A stretch of 64,000 bases of DNA from Erythrobacteraceae bacterium (GTDB lineage: Bacteria > Pseudomonadota > Alphaproteobacteria > Sphingomonadales > Sphingomonadaceae). The notes under the pieces are model-generated. The model saw only the letters and a program-made list of their open reading frames with translations, made no database searches and was not told the origin of the DNA. The stretch is taken from the NCBI GenBank assembly GCA_027489065.1, contig JAIYAM010000001.1:1-64000 (forward strand). Reading direction: 5' to 3'. Positions 47,563-58,500 of this stretch are shown here, piece by piece; the first letter of the stretch is position 1, and each line of letters begins with the position of its first letter. A program made the position numbers and the translations under genes.

Positions 47563-49005
47563 GTGAAACGGTCCGTGGCCGTGGCCGCGTTGATCGCGGG
47601 GCTCGGTCTTTCGGGCTGTGCGCTCTCGCGCGGCGAGCCTCCGCCGATGGCCAGCGTCCAGCCGGTTCCCGAGCAGTGGGCGCTTGCCCCGCCGGGCACG
47701 GCCGAGGTCACCTATGATCGCTACTGGACGATGCTCGGCGATCCGCTCGTCGAGGAGTTCGTCGCGCGGGCGCAGACCGAGAACCTCGATCTGGCACAGG
47801 CCGTCACCCGGTTGAGGGTGGCGCGCGCCGGACTGCGGCAGGCGCGTGCGGGCTTCCTGCCGACGATTTCGGGGACCGGCGGCGCGCAGCGTGATGTCGG
47901 TGATCTCCGGCGCGACGGCGTGCAGGTCTCGCTCGGCGCCGATATCCAGTGGGAGGCCGACCTGTTCGGGCGGATCGACGCCTCGCGGGATGCCGCGCGC
48001 GGCGACCTGCAGGCGGCAGGCTATTCGCTCGGCGATCTCGAACGGGTCATCGTCGCGCAGGTGGCGAGCCAGGTGGTGAGCGCCCGCGCGCTCGCCGCGC
48101 AGCTTGCCATCTCCCGCGAGACCCTCGCCTATCAGGACGACAACCTCCAGATCGCGCGCTGGCGCAACCAGGCGGGCCTTGTCTCGAGCCTCGATGTCGA
48201 GCAGGCACGCACCCAGCGGGCGCAGACCGCCGCGTCGATCCCCCAGCTCGAGAGCGATCTGGTCGCTATCGCCAACGCCATCTCGACCCTGATCGGCGAG
48301 CCGCCGGGCCGCGTCTACCGCGCCCTCACCGAAGCGCCCCGCGCCGTTCCCGTGCCGCCGGCCCGCGTGGCGCTGGCCGCGCCCGCCGACATGCTGCGCC
48401 GCCGCCCCGACGTGAGCGCCGCCGAAGCGCGGCTCGCCGCCGATTTGGACCGCATCGGCGTCGCCCGCGCGCAGCTCTATCCGCTGGTGCGGCTGAGCGG
48501 CACGATCAACTCTGGCGCGACCAATGTCGGCAACCTGTTCGATATCATCACCGGCAATGTCTTTGCCGGGATCTCGCAGCTGATCTTCGACGGCGGGCGG
48601 GTGCGCGGGCAGATCGATGCCGCAAGGGCCAATGCCGACGGCTCGCTCGCGGCGTGGCGGCAGAGCATCCTGACCGCGCTCGAGGAGGTCGAGACGTCGG
48701 CCGTCGATCTGGACGCCAATGACGCGCGGGTCGTCGCGCTCACCGAGGCGAGCGAGGGGGCGCAGAACGCCGTATTGCTCGCCCGCAGCCAGTATCAGGC
48801 CGGGCTGATCGATTTCCAGACGCTGCTGGTCACCGAAAGCCAGCTGCTCAGCACCCGCACCGCACTGGTCAATGCGCAAGGGGCGCGGGCACGCGCCTTC
48901 ATCGCGCTCGCCCGGGCGATGGGCGGCGGATGGTCGGTGCCCGAGGGGGCGGCGATTGCAACACAGACGGCCGATAATCAGGCGGCAGGGGAGCGCGGCA
49001 CGTGA
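47563..49005 (+). CDS. NodT-family outer-membrane efflux lipoprotein (MacAB partner)
   Basis: The GTG at 47563 gives MKRSVAVAALIAGLGLSGC, a lipoprotein signal with Cys in LSGC; the frame extends upstream but lacks logic there. The 480-residue protein has two repeats of the outer-membrane efflux domain (DRYWTMLGDPLVEEFVARA, AQLYPLVRLSGTINSGATN). Each protomer adds to a TolC-like trimeric channel. Its stop overlaps the start of the MacA-like adaptor, so it is the dedicated channel of that exporter. No good ribosome-binding site was seen, so the start is approximate. Confidence 0.87.
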   Translation: MKRSVAVAALIAGLGLSGCALSRGEPPPMASVQPVPEQWALAPPGTAEVTYDRYWTMLGDPLVEEFVARAQTENLDLAQAVTRLRVARAGLRQARAGFLPTISGTGGAQRDVGDLRRDGVQVSLGADIQWEADLFGRIDASRDAARGDLQAAGYSLGDLERVIVAQVASQVVSARALAAQLAISRETLAYQDDNLQIARWRNQAGLVSSLDVEQARTQRAQTAASIPQLESDLVAIANAISTLIGEPPGRVYRALTEAPRAVPVPPARVALAAPADMLRRRPDVSAAEARLAADLDRIGVARAQLYPLVRLSGTINSGATNVGNLFDIITGNVFAGISQLIFDGGRVRGQIDAARANADGSLAAWRQSILTALEEVETSAVDLDANDARVVALTEASEGAQNAVLLARSQYQAGLIDFQTLLVTESQLLSTRTALVNAQGARARAFIALARAMGGGWSVPEGAAIATQTADNQAAGERGT

Positions 49006-50321
49006 ACGCAGCGGACAATCCGGTCGAAGCGCCGGGCGTGGATGAATTTCTGGGCACCAAGCCCCGCCCGCGCTGGCGGCGCTGGATGAAATACTGGCTG
49101 CCCGGCCTCGTCATCGTGCTGCTGGTGCTCGGCATCGCACGGTGCAGCGCCGATCCGCCCAAGCCCGATTACATCACCGAGGCGGTGACGCAGCAGTCGC
49201 TCGCCCTGTCGGTCACTGCGACCGGCAACCTGCGCCCGACCAACCAGGTCGAGGTCGGCGCGGAAGTGACCGGGCCGCTCGATTCCGTTCTGGTCGACGT
49301 CAACGACCGGGTGACCAAGGGCCAGGTGATCGCGGTGATCAACACCGAGATCATCGACCAGCAGATCGCCCAGTCGCGCGCCAACCTCAACGTCGCGCGC
49401 GCCGGCCTTGCGCAGGCGCAGGCGACCTACGGCATCGACAAGGTGCAGCTTGCCCGGCTCGAGGAGGTGAAGCGCCTCTCGGGCGGTCGCGTGCCTTCGC
49501 AGATCGAGCTCGAACAGGCCGCGGCGGCAGTCGCGCGCGACCAGGCGGCGGTCGCCTCGGCGCGGGCCAATATCGAGGCCGCCCAGGCCTTGCTCCAGGG
49601 CAATCTCACCACCCGCAGCCGCGCCGTGATCCGCGCGCCCGTGACCGGCGTGGTGCTCGCCCGGCGGGTCGAGCAGGGCCAGACCGTGGTGGCCAGCTTC
49701 AACACCGTGACGCTGTTCGTGATCGCGGAGGATCTCGGCGAGATGCAGCTGCGCGTTTCGATCGACGAAGCCGACGTCGGGCAGGTCAAGCCCGGGCAGC
49801 AGGCGAGCTTCACCGTCGACGCCTACCCCGGCCGGCGTTTCCCGGCGACGCTCCGGCGGGTCGATCTCGCCTCGAAGAACACCGTCGAGGGTCAGGCCGG
49901 AAGCAGCGGCGCCAGCGCTGCGGCGGCGGGCAACTCGGTCGTCAGCTACGAAGCGCGGCTGGAGGTGCAGAACCCCGATGGCCTGCTGCGCCCCGGCATG
50001 ACCGCAACCGCGACGATCGAAACCCAGAACACCGGCGTGGCCCTGCTGGTGCCCAATGCCGCGCTGCGGTTCCGTCCCGACGAGAAGGCCAAGGAAGGCG
50101 GCGGGGTGTTCCAGCCGCAGATCGGTCTCGAGGAGGGCAAGCAGAAGGCCACCATCGGCGAAGGCAGCCGCCAGCAGGTGCAGGTGATTCAGGCCGATGG
50201 CACCCTGCGCGCCATCGAGGTCGTCACCGGGCGCAGCGACGGTCGCCTCACGGTGGTGCGTTCGAAGGACCTGAAGCCGGGCATGAAGGTCGTGACCGGC
50301 GTCAAGGCGGCGGCCCCGTGA
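49002..50321 (+). CDS. MacA-like periplasmic adaptor
   Basis: A 439-residue membrane-fusion protein with GTG start. One N-terminal membrane helix (WLPGLVIVLLVLGIARC) anchors it. A biotinyl-lipoyl half (TATGNLRPTNQVEVGAEVTG), an alpha-helical hairpin (about 120-200) and a beta-barrel (IRAPVTGVVLARRVEQGQTV, IDEADVGQVKPGQQASF) follow. A Ser/Ala-rich stretch of about 15 residues (GQAGSSGASAAAAGNS) interrupts the barrel, as in many MacA-type adaptors. It overlaps both neighbours by 4 bp. Confidence 0.87.
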   Translation: MNAADNPVEAPGVDEFLGTKPRPRWRRWMKYWLPGLVIVLLVLGIARCSADPPKPDYITEAVTQQSLALSVTATGNLRPTNQVEVGAEVTGPLDSVLVDVNDRVTKGQVIAVINTEIIDQQIAQSRANLNVARAGLAQAQATYGIDKVQLARLEEVKRLSGGRVPSQIELEQAAAAVARDQAAVASARANIEAAQALLQGNLTTRSRAVIRAPVTGVVLARRVEQGQTVVASFNTVTLFVIAEDLGEMQLRVSIDEADVGQVKPGQQASFTVDAYPGRRFPATLRRVDLASKNTVEGQAGSSGASAAAAGNSVVSYEARLEVQNPDGLLRPGMTATATIETQNTGVALLVPNAALRFRPDEKAKEGGGVFQPQIGLEEGKQKATIGEGSRQQVQVIQADGTLRAIEVVTGRSDGRLTVVRSKDLKPGMKVVTGVKAAAP

Positions 50322-51037
50322 ACCGCGAGGTGATGCCGGGCGAGACCCTGATCGAGCTGGAGGGGATCACCAAGACCTTCGGCAGCGGCCCGGCCGCCTT
50401 CCAGGCCCTGAAGGGGATCGATCTCACCATCACGCGCGGCGAGTTCGTCGCGATCATGGGACCGTCCGGGTCGGGCAAGTCGACGATGATGAACATCCTC
50501 GGCTGCCTCGACGTGCCGACGGCGGGGATCTTCCGGTTCCGCGGCGTCGAAGTGCAGAAGCTCGACCGCGACCAGCGCAGTCTGCTGCGCCGCCGCTATC
50601 TCGGCTTCGTGTTTCAGGGCTTCAACCTGCTGGCGCGCACCACCGCGCTGGAGAACGTCGAACTGCCGCTGCTCTATCGCGGCGAGACCAAGGCGCAGCG
50701 GCGCGAGGCGGCGATGCACGCGCTCGACCAGGTGGGGCTGGTGCCCTGGGCCTCGCACACCCCGGCCGAAATGTCGGGCGGCCAGCAGCAGCGCGTCGCC
50801 ATCGCGCGGGCGCTGGTGACGGCCCCCGACGTGCTGCTCGCCGACGAGCCGACCGGCAATCTCGACAGCGAACGGTCGGTCGAGATCATGGAGCTTCTGC
50901 GCCGCCTGAACGGCGAGGGCATCACCATCCTGATGGTGACGCACGAGGAGGACATGGCCGCCTATGCCGGCACCATCGTGCGCTTCCGCGACGGGCTGGT
51001 CGAGCGGATCGAGCGCGGCGCGGAGGAGCTCGCCTGA
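50318..51037 (+). CDS. MacB/LolD-type ABC transporter ATP-binding subunit
   Basis: A 239-residue ATPase with GTG start at 50318, coupled to the adaptor. Walker A is [18 protein letters not shown], the Q-loop [18 protein letters not shown], the signature [16 protein letters not shown] and Walker [13 protein letters not shown]. It belongs to the MacB/LolD clade. Unlike E. coli MacB it is not fused to its permease, which follows with a one-base overlap. Confidence 0.92.
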   Translation: MNREVMPGETLIELEGITKTFGSGPAAFQALKGIDLTITRGEFVAIMGPSGSGKSTMMNILGCLDVPTAGIFRFRGVEVQKLDRDQRSLLRRRYLGFVFQGFNLLARTTALENVELPLLYRGETKAQRREAAMHALDQVGLVPWASHTPAEMSGGQQQRVAIARALVTAPDVLLADEPTGNLDSERSVEIMELLRRLNGEGITILMVTHEEDMAAYAGTIVRFRDGLVERIERGAEELA

Positions 51038-52233
51038 TGCTCGGCTCGACGCTGCTCCTCGCCCTGCGCGAGATCCGCCGCCACATCCTGCGCTCGATCC
51101 TCACCACGCTCGGCATCATCATCGGGGTGGCGGCGGTGGTGACGATGGTGACGCTCGGCAACGGGGTCACCGCTTCGGTGCAGAACGAGATCTCGTCGCT
51201 CGGCGCGAGCAACTTCATCGTCTTCCCGGTGCGCACCGACCGCGGCACCATCCGCCCCTTCGACGAGGCCGACGTGCGGGCGGTCGAACAGCAGATTGCC
51301 GGGGTGACGATCGCAGCCGGCAATGCCTCCGCCAACGCGACCGCCTTCTACAACGGGCAGGACTGGGACACGCGGGTCGAGGGCGTGAACAACGCCTTTC
51401 TGCGGGCGCAGTCGATCGACATCGTCGATGGCCGTCCCTTCAGCAACGACGAGGAACTGGCGGGCAAGAACGTCTGCCTCCTGGGCATCAAGGTGCGCGC
51501 GGCGATCTTCCCGCCGGGCACCAGCCCCGCAGGCGCGCGCATGCGGCTCGGCGATGTCTCGTGCACGGTGATCGGCGAGATCGAGGAGCGCGGCCGCGGC
51601 GGGGGCGGGGCGGACGACGACAATGCCGTGTACATGCCCCTGAAGACGGTGCAGCGGCGCTTCAAGGGCAGCGACAAGCTCGATTATTTCGTGCTGAAGT
51701 ATGACGAAGGCTACGCGCCTGCGGTGATCCAGGCCTCGCTGGTCGATCTGCTGCGCGAGCGGCGGCTGCTCCAGGCCGATGCGCCCAACGACTTCAACGT
51801 CATCGACACCGCGCAGGTCAACCAGGCCCTGGGCGCGGCGACCGGCGCGCTGACCGCGATGGTCGCGGTGATCGCCTCGATCAGCCTGCTCGTCGGAGGG
51901 ATCGGGATCATGAACATCATGCTGGTGTCCGTGACCGAGCGCACCCGCGAGATCGGCATCCGCCTCGCCATCGGGGCGCTGGCGCGGGAGGTGCAGCTGC
52001 AATTCCTGACCGAGGCGGTGGTGCTCTGCGCGCTCGGCGGGCTCGCCGGAATCGCGCTGGGCTTCGGCGCGTCGATCGGCATCGCCTCGCTCATCGACGT
52101 GCCCTTCGTGTTCGATCCGATGATCAACATCGTCAGCTTCGTCTTCGCCTCGGGCATGGGCATCGTGTTCGGCTACTACCCCGCCCGCCGCGCCTCGCAG
52201 CTCGACCCGATAGACGCGCTGCGGCACGAGTAG
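51037..52233 (+). CDS. MacB-like ABC transporter permease
   Basis: A 398-residue permease: an N-terminal helix (RSILTTLGIIIGVAAVVTMV), a large periplasmic MacB domain (about 45-270) and three C-terminal helices in the FtsX fold with VGGIGIMNIMLVSVTERTREIGIRLAIGA. It forms a type VII exporter with the ATPase, the MacA-like adaptor and the outer-membrane protein. The substrate is unknown: macrolides, peptides and heme precursors are known for relatives. Confidence 0.91.
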   Translation: MLGSTLLLALREIRRHILRSILTTLGIIIGVAAVVTMVTLGNGVTASVQNEISSLGASNFIVFPVRTDRGTIRPFDEADVRAVEQQIAGVTIAAGNASANATAFYNGQDWDTRVEGVNNAFLRAQSIDIVDGRPFSNDEELAGKNVCLLGIKVRAAIFPPGTSPAGARMRLGDVSCTVIGEIEERGRGGGGADDDNAVYMPLKTVQRRFKGSDKLDYFVLKYDEGYAPAVIQASLVDLLRERRLLQADAPNDFNVIDTAQVNQALGAATGALTAMVAVIASISLLVGGIGIMNIMLVSVTERTREIGIRLAIGALAREVQLQFLTEAVVLCALGGLAGIALGFGASIGIASLIDVPFVFDPMINIVSFVFASGMGIVFGYYPARRASQLDPIDALRHE

Positions 52234-52240
52234 CCGCCAC

Positions 52241-52879
52241 TCAGCGCGGTGCCGCTCCGTCGATGAACAGGCGCCAGCTGCGTTCGACCCACGGCCCGAC
52301 CTCTGCCCGGTCCACCTCGCGCCCGGCGACACACCACTGGAGCAGCATGCCGGCGGTGACTTCCAGCACCAGCTCGGCCAGCACCAGCGGATCTTCCGGG
52401 CCGAGTTCGCCCTTCTCCTGAGCCTCCCGGACCAGATCCGCGCACCGCGCGATCAGCGGGTCGTTCGCCGGCTCGCGGAAGATCGCAGCGATCTCGGGAA
52501 AGCGCAGCGCTTCGGCGATGGACATCCGGTACAGCGCGATCATCTGGTCGTCGACGGCCGCATGGGCGGCGCGCAGCGCGATCGCCTTGAGCCGATCGAG
52601 CGGACCGCCACTGTCCCCGCCGTCCCCGGCCCGCGCCTCCACGATGTAGAGCATGGTGCGTTCCATGCAGGCCCTGAACAGCGCGGCCTTGTCGGGATAG
52701 CGGCGGTAGATGGTGTGCTTGCCGACCCGCGCCTCGGTGGCGATCGCTGCGATCGAGGTGGCCTCGTAGCCCCGCTCGGCGAAGAGCCGCATGGCCGTGT
52801 CCAGCACCTTGTCGGTGAGCTGGGCCGACTGGTCGGAACTCGGACGACCGACGCGGACCTTGGTGGGCGATGCTTTCAT
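52241..52879 (-). CDS. TetR family transcriptional regulator
   Basis: The start at 52879 (MKASPTKVRVGRPSSDQ) gives 212 residues. The N-terminal helix-turn-helix is DTAMRLFAERGYEATSIAAIATEARVGKHTIYRRYPDKAALF. The C-terminal ligand domain is helical and of the AefR/TetR_C type (PLVLAELVLEVTAGMLLQWCV). It is divergent from the RND pump operon at 52960 with a palindrome between, so it is most likely the local repressor of that operon. Confidence 0.88.
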   Translation of the reverse strand: MKASPTKVRVGRPSSDQSAQLTDKVLDTAMRLFAERGYEATSIAAIATEARVGKHTIYRRYPDKAALFRACMERTMLYIVEARAGDGGDSGGPLDRLKAIALRAAHAAVDDQMIALYRMSIAEALRFPEIAAIFREPANDPLIARCADLVREAQEKGELGPEDPLVLAELVLEVTAGMLLQWCVAGREVDRAEVGPWVERSWRLFIDGAAPR

Positions 52880-52924
52880 TGTCCGGGCACCACTAAACAG
52901 CTTGCCTCGAAAATGGAAGCCGCT

Positions 52925-52949
52925 ATGAAACGGCACGTATCCGTTCCAT
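52925..52949. promoter_or_regulatory. Imperfect palindrome, candidate TetR operator
   Basis: ATGAAACGG-CACGTAT-CCGTTCCAT has 9-bp arms that match at 8 positions. It sits in the 80-bp gap between the regulator and the RND operon, 11 bp before the first start codon, where binding would block transcription. Confidence 0.55.
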
Positions 52950-52959
52950 TAATTGCAGC

Positions 52960-54468
52960 ATGATCATGGCCACCATCCACCCCAGCCGAAGACCAGCCGG
53001 ATTGGCCGCCCTGTGCGCGGCGCTGCTGCTGTCGGGCTGTGTGTCGGCCGGCCCGGTTCGCCCCGCCGAGGTGGCCGTGCCCGCTGCGTTCGAGGGCGAG
53101 CGCGGCGCCCTTCCGGTCGCAGAGCTCGACCGCTGGTGGACGACATATCGCGACCCTCAGCTCGGCCAGCTGATCGAGACGGCGCTCGCGCGCAGCACCG
53201 ACGCGCGCGCTGCGGCGGCCCGCCTGCAGGAGGCGCGTGCGATCCGGCGCGGGGCGCTGACCGACTATGGACCGCAGGGCAATCTGCAGATCGGCGCGCA
53301 GGGACAGGACACCCAGATCCTGCGCGGCGGCGACTTCGGGCTCGGCAACGCGCCCGGCACGCCCGGCCAGGGAGGCGGGCAGGACGACCAGAACCCCTTC
53401 GTCCAGCAGGGCCTCGTCAAATCGGGCAATATCGGCTTCGACGTGTCATGGGAGCTCGACCTGTTCGGCCGTCAGGGCGCGGCGCGGCGCGAGGCCGACG
53501 CGACCCTCGCCGCCGAGCGCTTCGTTTACGAGGCGACGCGGGCGAGCCTCGCCGCGCAGGTCGCCGATGCCCTGTTCGCCTCGCGTGGTCTCGCGCTGGA
53601 ACGCGAGGATGCCCAAGTGACGCTGCGCATCCAGCAACAGCTGCGCGCCACGGCCGTCCTGCGCGCGGAACGCGGGCTCGGTGCGGGATCGGAGGTGGCG
53701 CGGATCGATGCCGACCTCGCCGCTGCCGAAGCCGAGCTGGCCCGCCTCGACGCCGAGATCCAGGCCAATGCCCGCGCCCTGCTGGTGCTGACCGGCACTC
53801 CTTTCGAAGCCACCGCCTCGCTGCCGCTCGAACCGCTGCTCACCGCGCTCCCCGCGACCCCCGACGCGCTGCCCGGCGAACTGCTCGCCCGCCGCCCGGA
53901 AATCCGCGAGGCGCAGGCGCGGCTCGCAGCTGCGGCCGGACGGCTGCGGCTCGACGAGCTCGCCTTCTTCCCGCGCGTCACCCTCAACCCCGGCGTCGGT
54001 CTCAGCGACAGCCGGGGCGGCATCTTCGACGCGACGAGCCTCGTGTGGACCATCGCCGCCGGCCTCACCGCCCCGATCCTCGACCGGCCGCGCCTCGCCG
54101 CGCAGCTGCGCGGGCAAGAGGCGCGGACCGAGCAGGCGGTGGTCGCCTATGAGCGCGCCGTCCAGACCGCCTTTTCCGAAAGCGATCAGGCGCTGGTCCG
54201 GCTCGCCGCCGACCGCCGCCGCGTGGCGACCCTCCGGAGCGGCGAAGCCCAGGCGCAGCGCGCATTCGAAGCGGCGCAGCAGCTCTATGCGCGCGGGTTG
54301 ACCGACCTGCCCACCTTGCTCGACGCCGAGCGCGCCTATCGCAACAGCCGCACCGGCGCGATCCAGGCACAGGTGCAGGCGCTGCGCCGTTCGGTGCAGG
54401 TTTTCAACGCCCTCGGCGGTGGCTGGAGCCCCGCCCAGGACCCCTCTCAGGATCAGGACACCCCATGA
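52960..54468 (+). CDS. OprM/NodT-type outer-membrane efflux lipoprotein of RND pump
   Basis: A 502-residue channel protein. Signal MATIHPSRRPAGLAALCAALLLSGC ends in a lipobox LSGC. Two outer-membrane efflux repeats follow: DRWWTTYRDPQLGQLIETAL and LDELAFFPRVTLNPGVGLS. ATG codons at 52960 and 52966 are both possible. A Gly/Gln-rich insertion (about 125-150, NAPGTPGQGGGQDDQ) lies in the first half. It is translationally coupled to the adaptor. Confidence 0.88.
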   Translation: MIMATIHPSRRPAGLAALCAALLLSGCVSAGPVRPAEVAVPAAFEGERGALPVAELDRWWTTYRDPQLGQLIETALARSTDARAAAARLQEARAIRRGALTDYGPQGNLQIGAQGQDTQILRGGDFGLGNAPGTPGQGGGQDDQNPFVQQGLVKSGNIGFDVSWELDLFGRQGAARREADATLAAERFVYEATRASLAAQVADALFASRGLALEREDAQVTLRIQQQLRATAVLRAERGLGAGSEVARIDADLAAAEAELARLDAEIQANARALLVLTGTPFEATASLPLEPLLTALPATPDALPGELLARRPEIREAQARLAAAAGRLRLDELAFFPRVTLNPGVGLSDSRGGIFDATSLVWTIAAGLTAPILDRPRLAAQLRGQEARTEQAVVAYERAVQTAFSESDQALVRLAADRRRVATLRSGEAQAQRAFEAAQQLYARGLTDLPTLLDAERAYRNSRTGAIQAQVQALRRSVQVFNALGGGWSPAQDPSQDQDTP

Positions 54469-55574
54469 ATCGTCGCGCAGGCGCCCTTCTCGGCGCGCTC
54501 CTTCTGCTTGTAGGCTGCAACAGCGGCGCCGAGGTCCGCGAGGAGACCCCGCAGGATCAGGCGCGCGCGGTGCGGGTCGCCGCGGTGACCACGCGCCCGC
54601 TCGAAGTGGCGATCAGCGCTTCGGGCCGGCTCGTTCCGCGCGAGGAAGCCGCGGTCGGCTCGGAACTCGCCGGCTACCGCGTCGCGCAGGTGTTCGCCGA
54701 GGAAGGCGACGTCGTGCGCCGGGGCGCGGTGCTGGCCCGGCTCGACCCTGCGCTGCTCGACGCGGAGATTGCGCGGGCCAGAGCCGAAGTCGCCCGGGCC
54801 GACGCGACCGCCGCCCGCGCGCGGCTCGAGGCGGAGCGGGTCCGCGGGCTCGACGGATCGGGCGTCCTCTCGCAGGAAGCGATCGACCAGCGCCGGATCG
54901 CGCAGCGTGAAAGCGACGCAGGCCTCGCTGCCGCCCGCGCCCAGCTTCAGGATCTCACCACCCGCCGCGCGCGCCTGACGCTGCGCGCGCCGGTCGGCGG
55001 CACGATCATCGCCCGCAACGTCGCCCCCGGCGGCATTTCCGGCGCCGGAACCGATCCGCTGTTCCGGATCGCCCGCGACAGCCTGATCGAGCTGGCCGCC
55101 GAGGTCACCGAGGCCGATCTTGCGCGCATCGCGCCCGGCGCGCCCGTGCAGGTGTCCCTGCCCGCAGGGAGCATGGTGACGGGCGAGGTCCGCTCCATCC
55201 AGCCGCGGATCGAGGAGGCGAACCAGCTCGGCATGGTGCGCGTCGGCCTGCCGGTGCGGCCCGATCTGCGCGCGGGCGGCACGGCGACGGCGCGCTTCGC
55301 GGGCACGGCGCGCAATGTCCTCGCGGTGCCCGAAGCGGCGATTCAGTACGGCGCGCGCGGGCCTTCGGTGATGATCCTCGCGCCCGGCAACCGCGCCCGC
55401 CGCGTCGCGGTCCGCACGGGCACCCGCGCGGGCGGATATGTCGAGCTGCTGGAGGGTCCCAAGCCCGGCACGCAGGTGCTGCTGAGCGGCGCGGCCTTCG
55501 TCCTCGAAGGCGATCTCGTCAGGCCTGTCGTCGGCAGCCCCAAGCAAGCGGCCAAGGGAGCCGCCAAGCCGTGA
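54465..55574 (+). CDS. RND pump periplasmic adaptor (lipoprotein)
   Basis: A 369-residue membrane-fusion protein. The lipobox is LLLLVGC in MNRRAGALLGALLLLVGCNSG. The fold follows with ISASGRLVPREEAAVGSELAG (lipoyl half), a short helical hairpin (about 95-165), LRAPVGGTIIARNVAPGG and a C-terminal barrel. It joins the inner-membrane RND permease to the outer-membrane channel. The starts and stops of the three operon genes overlap by 4 bp each. Confidence 0.9.
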   Translation: MNRRAGALLGALLLLVGCNSGAEVREETPQDQARAVRVAAVTTRPLEVAISASGRLVPREEAAVGSELAGYRVAQVFAEEGDVVRRGAVLARLDPALLDAEIARARAEVARADATAARARLEAERVRGLDGSGVLSQEAIDQRRIAQRESDAGLAAARAQLQDLTTRRARLTLRAPVGGTIIARNVAPGGISGAGTDPLFRIARDSLIELAAEVTEADLARIAPGAPVQVSLPAGSMVTGEVRSIQPRIEEANQLGMVRVGLPVRPDLRAGGTATARFAGTARNVLAVPEAAIQYGARGPSVMILAPGNRARRVAVRTGTRAGGYVELLEGPKPGTQVLLSGAAFVLEGDLVRPVVGSPKQAAKGAAKP

Positions 55575-58500
55575 GCCTGCGTATCTCCGCCTGGGCGATC
55601 CGCAACCCGATCCCCGTCTCCGTGCTGTTCATCGCGCTCGCGCTGGCCGGGGTCGCGTCCTATTTCATGCTGGCGGTCAAGCAGTTCCCGGACGTCAGCT
55701 TCCCGGTGGTGCAGGTCACCGTCACCCAGAACGGCGCCGCGCCGGGCGAATTGGAGACGCAGGTCACCCGCCCGGTCGAGGACGCGGTCGCGGGGATTGC
55801 GGGGGTCAAGACGGTGCAGTCCACCGTGGTGCTCGGCGCCTCGACCACCTCGATCGAATTCAAGATCGGCGAGAACGAGCAGAAGGTGACCGACGAGGTC
55901 CGCACCCGCATCGCCCAGATCCGCGCCAATCTCCCGCGCGACATCGACGAGCCGATCGTCCAGCGGCTCGACGTCACCAATGCGCCGATCGCGACTTGGG
56001 CCGTCTCGGCGCCCTCGATGAGCGCAGAACAGCTCTCGTGGTTCATCGACAATGATCTGACGCGCCGCCTTCAGGGGCTGCCGGGGGTAGCCGAGGTCAG
56101 CCGCATCGGCGGGGTCAGCCGCGAGATCAACGTAACGCTCGACCTCGAACGCATGCGCGGGCTCGGGCTGACCGCGCCGGAGGTCAATCAGGCGCTGACC
56201 CGCTTCAATGTCGACGCGCCGGGCGGCACCTCCCGCGTCGGCGCGCGCGAGCAGACGATCCGCGTGCTGGGCGAGGCCGAGACGATCGACGCCCTGCGCG
56301 CCCTGACCATCCCGACCGGGCAGGGACGACAGGTGCGCCTGTCCGACGTCGCCTCGATCGGGCCGGGCGCTGCCGAGGAGCGCAGTTTCGCACGCCTCGA
56401 CGGGCGCCCGGTGGTCGGCTTTCAGGTCAACAAGACCAATCAGGCGAGCGACATCGCGGTGGAAGACGCGGTGATGGAGGCGCTCGAAAAGCTCCAGACC
56501 GAGCGCCGCGACATCCGGATCACCAAGCTGGTCTCCACCGTCGACGAGACTCGCGCCAGCTTTGCAGCGACGGTGAGCGTGCTGATCGAAGGCATGATCC
56601 TCGCAGCGCTGGTGGTGTTCGTGTTCCTGCGCGACTGGCGGGCCACCGCGGTCGCCGCCGTCGCCATGCCGCTCTCGCTGGTGCCGACCTTCACCTTCAT
56701 GCTGTGGTTCGGCTTCAGCCTCAACATCGTGACGCTGCTCGCGCTCACGCTGGTGATCGGCATTCTGGTCGACGACGCGATCGTCGAGGTCGAGAACATC
56801 GAAAAGCGGATCGAGCGCGGGGAATCGCCTTACAAGGCCGCCCTGTTCGGGGCTGACGAGATCGGCCTCGCCGTGGTGGCGACCACCATGACGATCGTCG
56901 TGGTCTTCGTGCCGGTGTCCTTCATGGGCGGCATGGCGGGGCAATACTTCCGCGAGTTCGGCCTGACGGTCGCCGTCTCGGTGCTGCTCTCGCTGCTGGT
57001 CGCGCGGCTGGTGACGCCGCTGATGGCGGCCTACTTCCTCAAGGACAAGCCGCGCCACACCGAGCGCAAGCCCTTCGAGGGCCGCTACCGCCGGACCCTC
57101 GACTGGGCGCTCGACCACCGCTGGCTGTCGGTCGGCCTCGGCGGCCTGTTCTTTGCCGGATCGCTGTTTCTCGCCTCGCTGCTGCCGACCGCCTTCGTCC
57201 CGAGCACCGACACCGGGTACCTGTATCTCAAGCTCGAAGGCTCGCCCGGCTCCACGGCAAGGAGCATGGAGGAGATCGTACAGGACACCACCCGCATCCT
57301 GCGGCGCGAACCCGACGTTGCCAGCGTCTTCGCGCAGGTCGGCTCGACGGCGAGCGCTGGGCCGGACCTTGGCGCGGCGGGCGTGACCGACGGCACCATC
57401 ACGGTCGTGCTGAAAAAGGACCGCGCGCTTACCTCGGACGCGTTCAAGCAGCGCATCCGCCCGCTCCTGCGCCTCGTGCCGGATGCGCGGGTGACGACGC
57501 AGGGCGGCTTCGGCGCGACGGATGTCGAGATCATCCTCGCCAGCAACGACGGCGATGCCTTGCAGGTCGCGGCCGACCGGGTGCAGCGCGAGATGCGCCA
57601 GCTGCGGGTCATCAGCGACGTGCGCACCAGCACCCCGGCTCCGGGCGGGGAGCTCATCATCCGCCCGCGGCCCGCCGACGCGGCGCGCCTCAACGTCACC
57701 TCCGACGCGCTTGCAGGAATCGTGCGGGTCGCCACGATCGGCGATATCGACGCCAATGTGCCCAAGCTTTCGGAAGGCGAACGCCGCATCCCGATCCGCG
57801 TCCGGCTGCCCGAAGGCGCCCAGAGCGACCTTGCGGTGCTCGGATCGCTGCAGGTGCCCACCAGCGACGGCCGCACCACCGCGCTTTCGGCGGTGGCGGA
57901 CCTGAGCTTCGAGCCCGGCCCGGCGCAGATCCAGCGCTTCAACCGGGAACGCCGCATCGCGGTTCAGGCCGACCTCAACGGCGCGCAGCTCGGCACCGCG
58001 CTGGAGGCGATCGGCGCGCTGCCGGCGCTCAATGATCTGCCGACCGGGGTTCGTCAGGCGGTCTATGGCGAGGCGGCCGACCTTGCGGATCTCCAGAAGA
58101 ACTTCGGGCTCGCGATTGCGGCAGGCGTGCTGCTGATCGTGGGCGTGCTGATCCTGCTGTTCCGCAGCTTCTTCCTGCCCGTCACCATCCTGTCGGCGCT
58201 GCCGCTGTCGGTCGGCGGGGCTTTCCTTGCCCTGCTGGTCACGGGCCTGTCGCTGAGCCTCCCGGCGATGATCGGCTTCCTGATGCTGCTCGGCCTTGCG
58301 GCCAAGAACTCGATCCTGCTCGTCGAATTCGCCATCGAGCGCGAGCGCGAGGGGGCTTCGCAGCGCGAGGCGATCATCGCCGCGTGCCGCGAACGCGCGC
58401 GCCCGATCATCATGACGACGCTGGCGATGATGGTCGGCATGCTGCCCACCGCGCTGGCGATCGGCGAAGGTGCCGCGTTCCGCCAGCCGATGGCCGTGGC

